Source: Bacillota bacterium
GTDB taxonomy: Bacteria > Bacillota > Clostridia > Oscillospirales > Ruminococcaceae
Reading direction: 5' to 3'
DNA length: 25,840 nt
Assembly (NCBI GenBank): GCA_023413185.1
Contig: JAEZQD010000114.1
Span: 1-25,840 of the forward strand
This document shows positions 24,270 to 25,840 of this stretch, one piece after another. The notes under the pieces were generated by a model that ran no database searches, was not told where the DNA came from, and worked only from the letters and a program-made list of their open reading frames with translations. Position 1 is the first letter of the stretch, and each line of letters starts with the position of its first letter. The translations under genes and the position numbers were made by a program.

Positions 24270-24319
24270 ACAGCCCGCGGATGAGGTGCCGATTGGTCCT
24301 CACTCTGCGGGCTGTTTTC
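24270..24319. terminator. Terminator of the ABC exporter operon
   Basis: ACAGCCCGC (24270-24278) pairs with GCGGGCTGT (24307-24315), with an inner GATGAGG/CCTCA stem, followed by TTTTCG. It lies 19 bases past the permease stop and between two convergent genes; on the minus strand the tail is poor in T. Confidence 0.88.
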
Positions 24320-24369
24320 GTTTATGTGGTTTATCGGGGGAGCCAATTCGGTGTTGGGCTTGATGGGGA

Positions 24370-25068
24370 TTACCGTAATACGCCGGTGTACTGTTTGAGC
24401 AGGGCGCTGTGTGTTTTATGGTCTGGCATTACCTCCGAAACCAGGCTGTAGAATGCGCGGGAATGGTTGGGGTACACGAGGTGCGCCAGTTCGTGTGCCA
24501 CAACGTACCGCACGCAGGCAGGCGGTGTGCAGATTAGACGGTGGCTCAGAAGGATGACGCCCGTTTTGGGATGGCAGCTGCCCCAGCGCGCGGTCATCCG
24601 CCGTGGGCGAAGCTGCGCAGGGGAGAGCTGATAGCGGGCAAACGCGCCCAGCAGCTCGCTGCCCATCACGGAAAATATCCGGATGCTGTACGAAAACAGC
24701 CACTCGTCCACCGCTTTTTTTAGCGCATCGGCATCATCCGGATTAGGCAGTATCATGTGCAGTTTGCCGTCACGCAGCAAAGCATCCCGCCTGTTGCCTT
24801 GTTCGGTACAGACCCTAGTACCCTCGCCGAGCAAAAGCACGCTGCTTCCGTCAAAGAAGGGAAGACTTTCTCTGCGTGCAACCCGTTCTTTCGCGTGCAA
24901 AATCCAGTCTGCCTTGCTGTGCACAAACGCGTCGATTGCCGTTTGGGGTGTGCCCGGCGGCGCGGATACCCATACCTCGCCGTCATCACCGACGTGAAGA
25001 TTGATGTTTTTTACGCGCTTGCGCACCGTTCGGTAGGTACAATTGTCCGCATCCTTGTTTGCTTGCAT
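24370..25068 (-). CDS. YgjP/SprT-like zinc metallopeptidase
   Basis: A predicted zinc-dependent metallopeptidase of the M48-like YgjP family (DUF45), 232 residues, cytoplasmic. The zinc site is HELAHLVYPNHSRAF: two histidines and the catalytic glutamate of HExxH, with a further His in NHS. Upstream, RRMTARWGSC and GVILLSHRLICTP are the conserved family blocks, and the N-terminal third is a beta-rich domain (RTVRKRVKNINLHV). It is often annotated as an M48 metallopeptidase beside restriction genes, but no such gene is next to it here. The frame begins at 25104, but AAAGGG lies 7 bases before the ATG at 25068, so that start is preferred. The substrate is unknown. Confidence 0.9.
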   Translation of the reverse strand: MQANKDADNCTYRTVRKRVKNINLHVGDDGEVWVSAPPGTPQTAIDAFVHSKADWILHAKERVARRESLPFFDGSSVLLLGEGTRVCTEQGNRRDALLRDGKLHMILPNPDDADALKKAVDEWLFSYSIRIFSVMGSELLGAFARYQLSPAQLRPRRMTARWGSCHPKTGVILLSHRLICTPPACVRYVVAHELAHLVYPNHSRAFYSLVSEVMPDHKTHSALLKQYTGVLR

Positions 25069-25292
25069 CGTTGTGCCCTTTCGATTTACAGAAATTCTCT
25101 TCATTTATGACCGAATCAATTACAGCAACAATGCCTCGTGCTTTACGAATCCTATCTTACGCAGTATTGGTTATGGCTTCTTTATACTTGCTCCATCATA
25201 CAAGCCGCTGACTGTCCGGGTCAATACGGGTGTGCAAAAATAAATATATAATATAAAAAACTGTGCACTTTTTACGTAAATTAGCCTCAAAA

Positions 25293-25308
25293 TCGAAAAC
25301 GGTTTCGA
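25293..25308. promoter_or_regulatory. Operator-like palindrome
   Basis: TCGAAAACGGTTTCGA is a 16-base near-perfect palindrome with central CG, the form typical of LacI-family operators. It lies 36 bases upstream of the -35 box at 25345 and about 460 bases before the LacI-family gene. Confidence 0.45.
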
Positions 25309-25344
25309 AAATTGACGCATGAACCGTCGACAAGCTACGAGAGG

Positions 25345-25373
25345 TTGACATATTCAGGCAAAACACATAAGAT
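25345..25373 (+). promoter_or_regulatory. Strong promoter with no gene directly downstream
   Basis: TTGACA (25345-25350), exactly 17 bases, then TAAGAT (25368-25373). No ORF of useful size follows before the LacI-family gene at 25755, so it either makes a long leader or a small RNA. Another weaker promoter, TTGATT-16-TACAAT, lies at 25420-25447. Confidence 0.6.
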
Positions 25374-25547
25374 GTGGGTTTAGCTATAACATATGTGTAA
25401 TAATTGCGCAACAATTCGGTTGATTTGTTACAAAAACAATGTACAATATAGACAATCTCACGGTTTAATGTGTTGAACTCAAATCCCACACTTGCCGAAA
25501 AATGGTTACAAATTTGACGCAAAAAGGGCGATGCGTTCGAAACAAAC

Positions 25548-25566
25548 TACGAAATCTGGTTTCGTA
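25548..25566. promoter_or_regulatory. Second operator-like palindrome
   Basis: TACGAAA and TTTCGTA are exact complements around a 5-base spacer. The half-site CGAAA is shared with the palindromes at 25293-25308 and 25703-25712, suggesting a common regulator. Confidence 0.4.
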
Positions 25567-25664
25567 AGTTATTTATAAAAACGCAAGGAATGGCATAAAC
25601 ATCACCCTGTAATCGATTTCGCGAAAATATATGTGTATTATTTATAGTTTTTATAAAAACGGTC

Positions 25665-25712
25665 TTGCTTTTATTCATCTATTGATATATAATGTGAATG
25701 CGAAAACGTTTT
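25665..25712 (+). promoter_or_regulatory. LacI-gene promoter with overlapping operator
   Basis: TTGCTT (25665-25670), 17 bases and TATAAT (25688-25693). Directly at the expected transcription start lies CGAAAACGTTTT, containing the palindrome AAAACGTTTT (25703-25712) with central CG. A LacI-family repressor bound there would block its own transcription; a CcpA site is the alternative reading, as the match to a cre is partial. Confidence 0.6.
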
Positions 25713-25754
25713 TAGTTGCGTTATCCAGTAAACTGTATAGGGGCACACACAAGA

Positions 25755-25840
25755 ATGGTTACGATCAGAGATATCTCCGCAGCATGCGGCGTTTCGGTTG
25801 CTACGGTGAGCAAAGCGCTCAATGGCTACAGCGATGTCAG
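25755..25840 (+). CDS. LacI-family transcriptional regulator (partial, N-terminus)
   Basis: The window ends after 28 codons. They read MVTIRDISAACGVSVATV followed by SKALNGYSDV, the helix-turn-helix of LacI/GalR regulators (recognition helix SVATVSKALN, then the NGY hinge-side residues). Such proteins bind a sugar or related effector and repress carbohydrate genes. AGGGG lies about 11 bases before ATG. The upstream promoter carries an overlapping palindrome that may be its own operator. The genes it controls are probably beyond the right edge; the effector cannot be inferred. Confidence 0.93.
   Translation, partial: MVTIRDISAACGVSVATVSKALNGYSDV

Overview
The window looks like a chromosomal segment of a Gram-positive, low-to-middle GC anaerobe of the class Clostridia, probably an Oscillospiraceae/Ruminococcaceae relative. 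This is inferred from gene content: class B sortases, a DUF4830 protein, a MsmX/UgpC sugar ATPase, bacteriohemerythrin, a large coiled-coil FtsX permease, and strong GGAGG ribosome sites. There is no rRNA, tRNA, CRISPR array, transposase or integrase.

Layout. (1) 1-2470: two class B sortases on the minus strand, each with its own promoter and terminator. The second is predicted to be a lipoprotein. No sorting-signal substrate is visible. (2) 2470-4909: an AT-rich intergenic stretch with a stand-alone terminator, then a membrane-anchored DUF4830 protein and an RsuA-type pseudouridine synthase (plus strand). (3) 4910-6256: a lone MsmX/UgpC ATPase with promoter and terminator but no permeases. 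(4) 6285-10840: a minus-strand run of a C1q/TNF-like jelly-roll protein, bacteriohemerythrin, a divergent PRPP synthetase and a PAS-like/degenerate-GGDEF/EAL phosphodiesterase. (5) 10840-12514: a possible gene remnant, then a promoter, a 36-codon leader ORF beginning MNPDPGNP and a CorA-family Mg2+ transporter. (6) 12551-14211: uridine phosphorylase overlapped by an AT-rich, probably acquired APH-fold kinase. (7) 14413-18137: minus strand; alpha/beta hydrolase, a solitary HTH-fused N6-adenine methyltransferase and an HD hydrolase (the last two look like an operon). (8) 18414-19961: minus strand; MscL behind an unrecognised gene with an FtsZ-like C-terminal pattern. (9) 20131-24319: a two-gene ABC exporter of LolD-type ATPase and a 1140-residue FtsX permease. 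(10) 24370-25840: a YgjP-type metallopeptidase, then 690 bases of promoters and operator-like palindromes leading into the start of a LacI-family regulator cut by the window edge.

Most genes are single transcription units. The likely operons are HD-methyltransferase, FtsZ-like-mscL, the ABC pair, and udp-kinase. Observations most worth following up are the proline-rich leader ORF before corA (its start resembles the enterobacterial MgtL leader), the divergent FtsZ-like protein with mscL, the lipid-anchored sortase, and the acquired kinase fused translationally to udp. All family assignments are by eye from motifs; no search was run.
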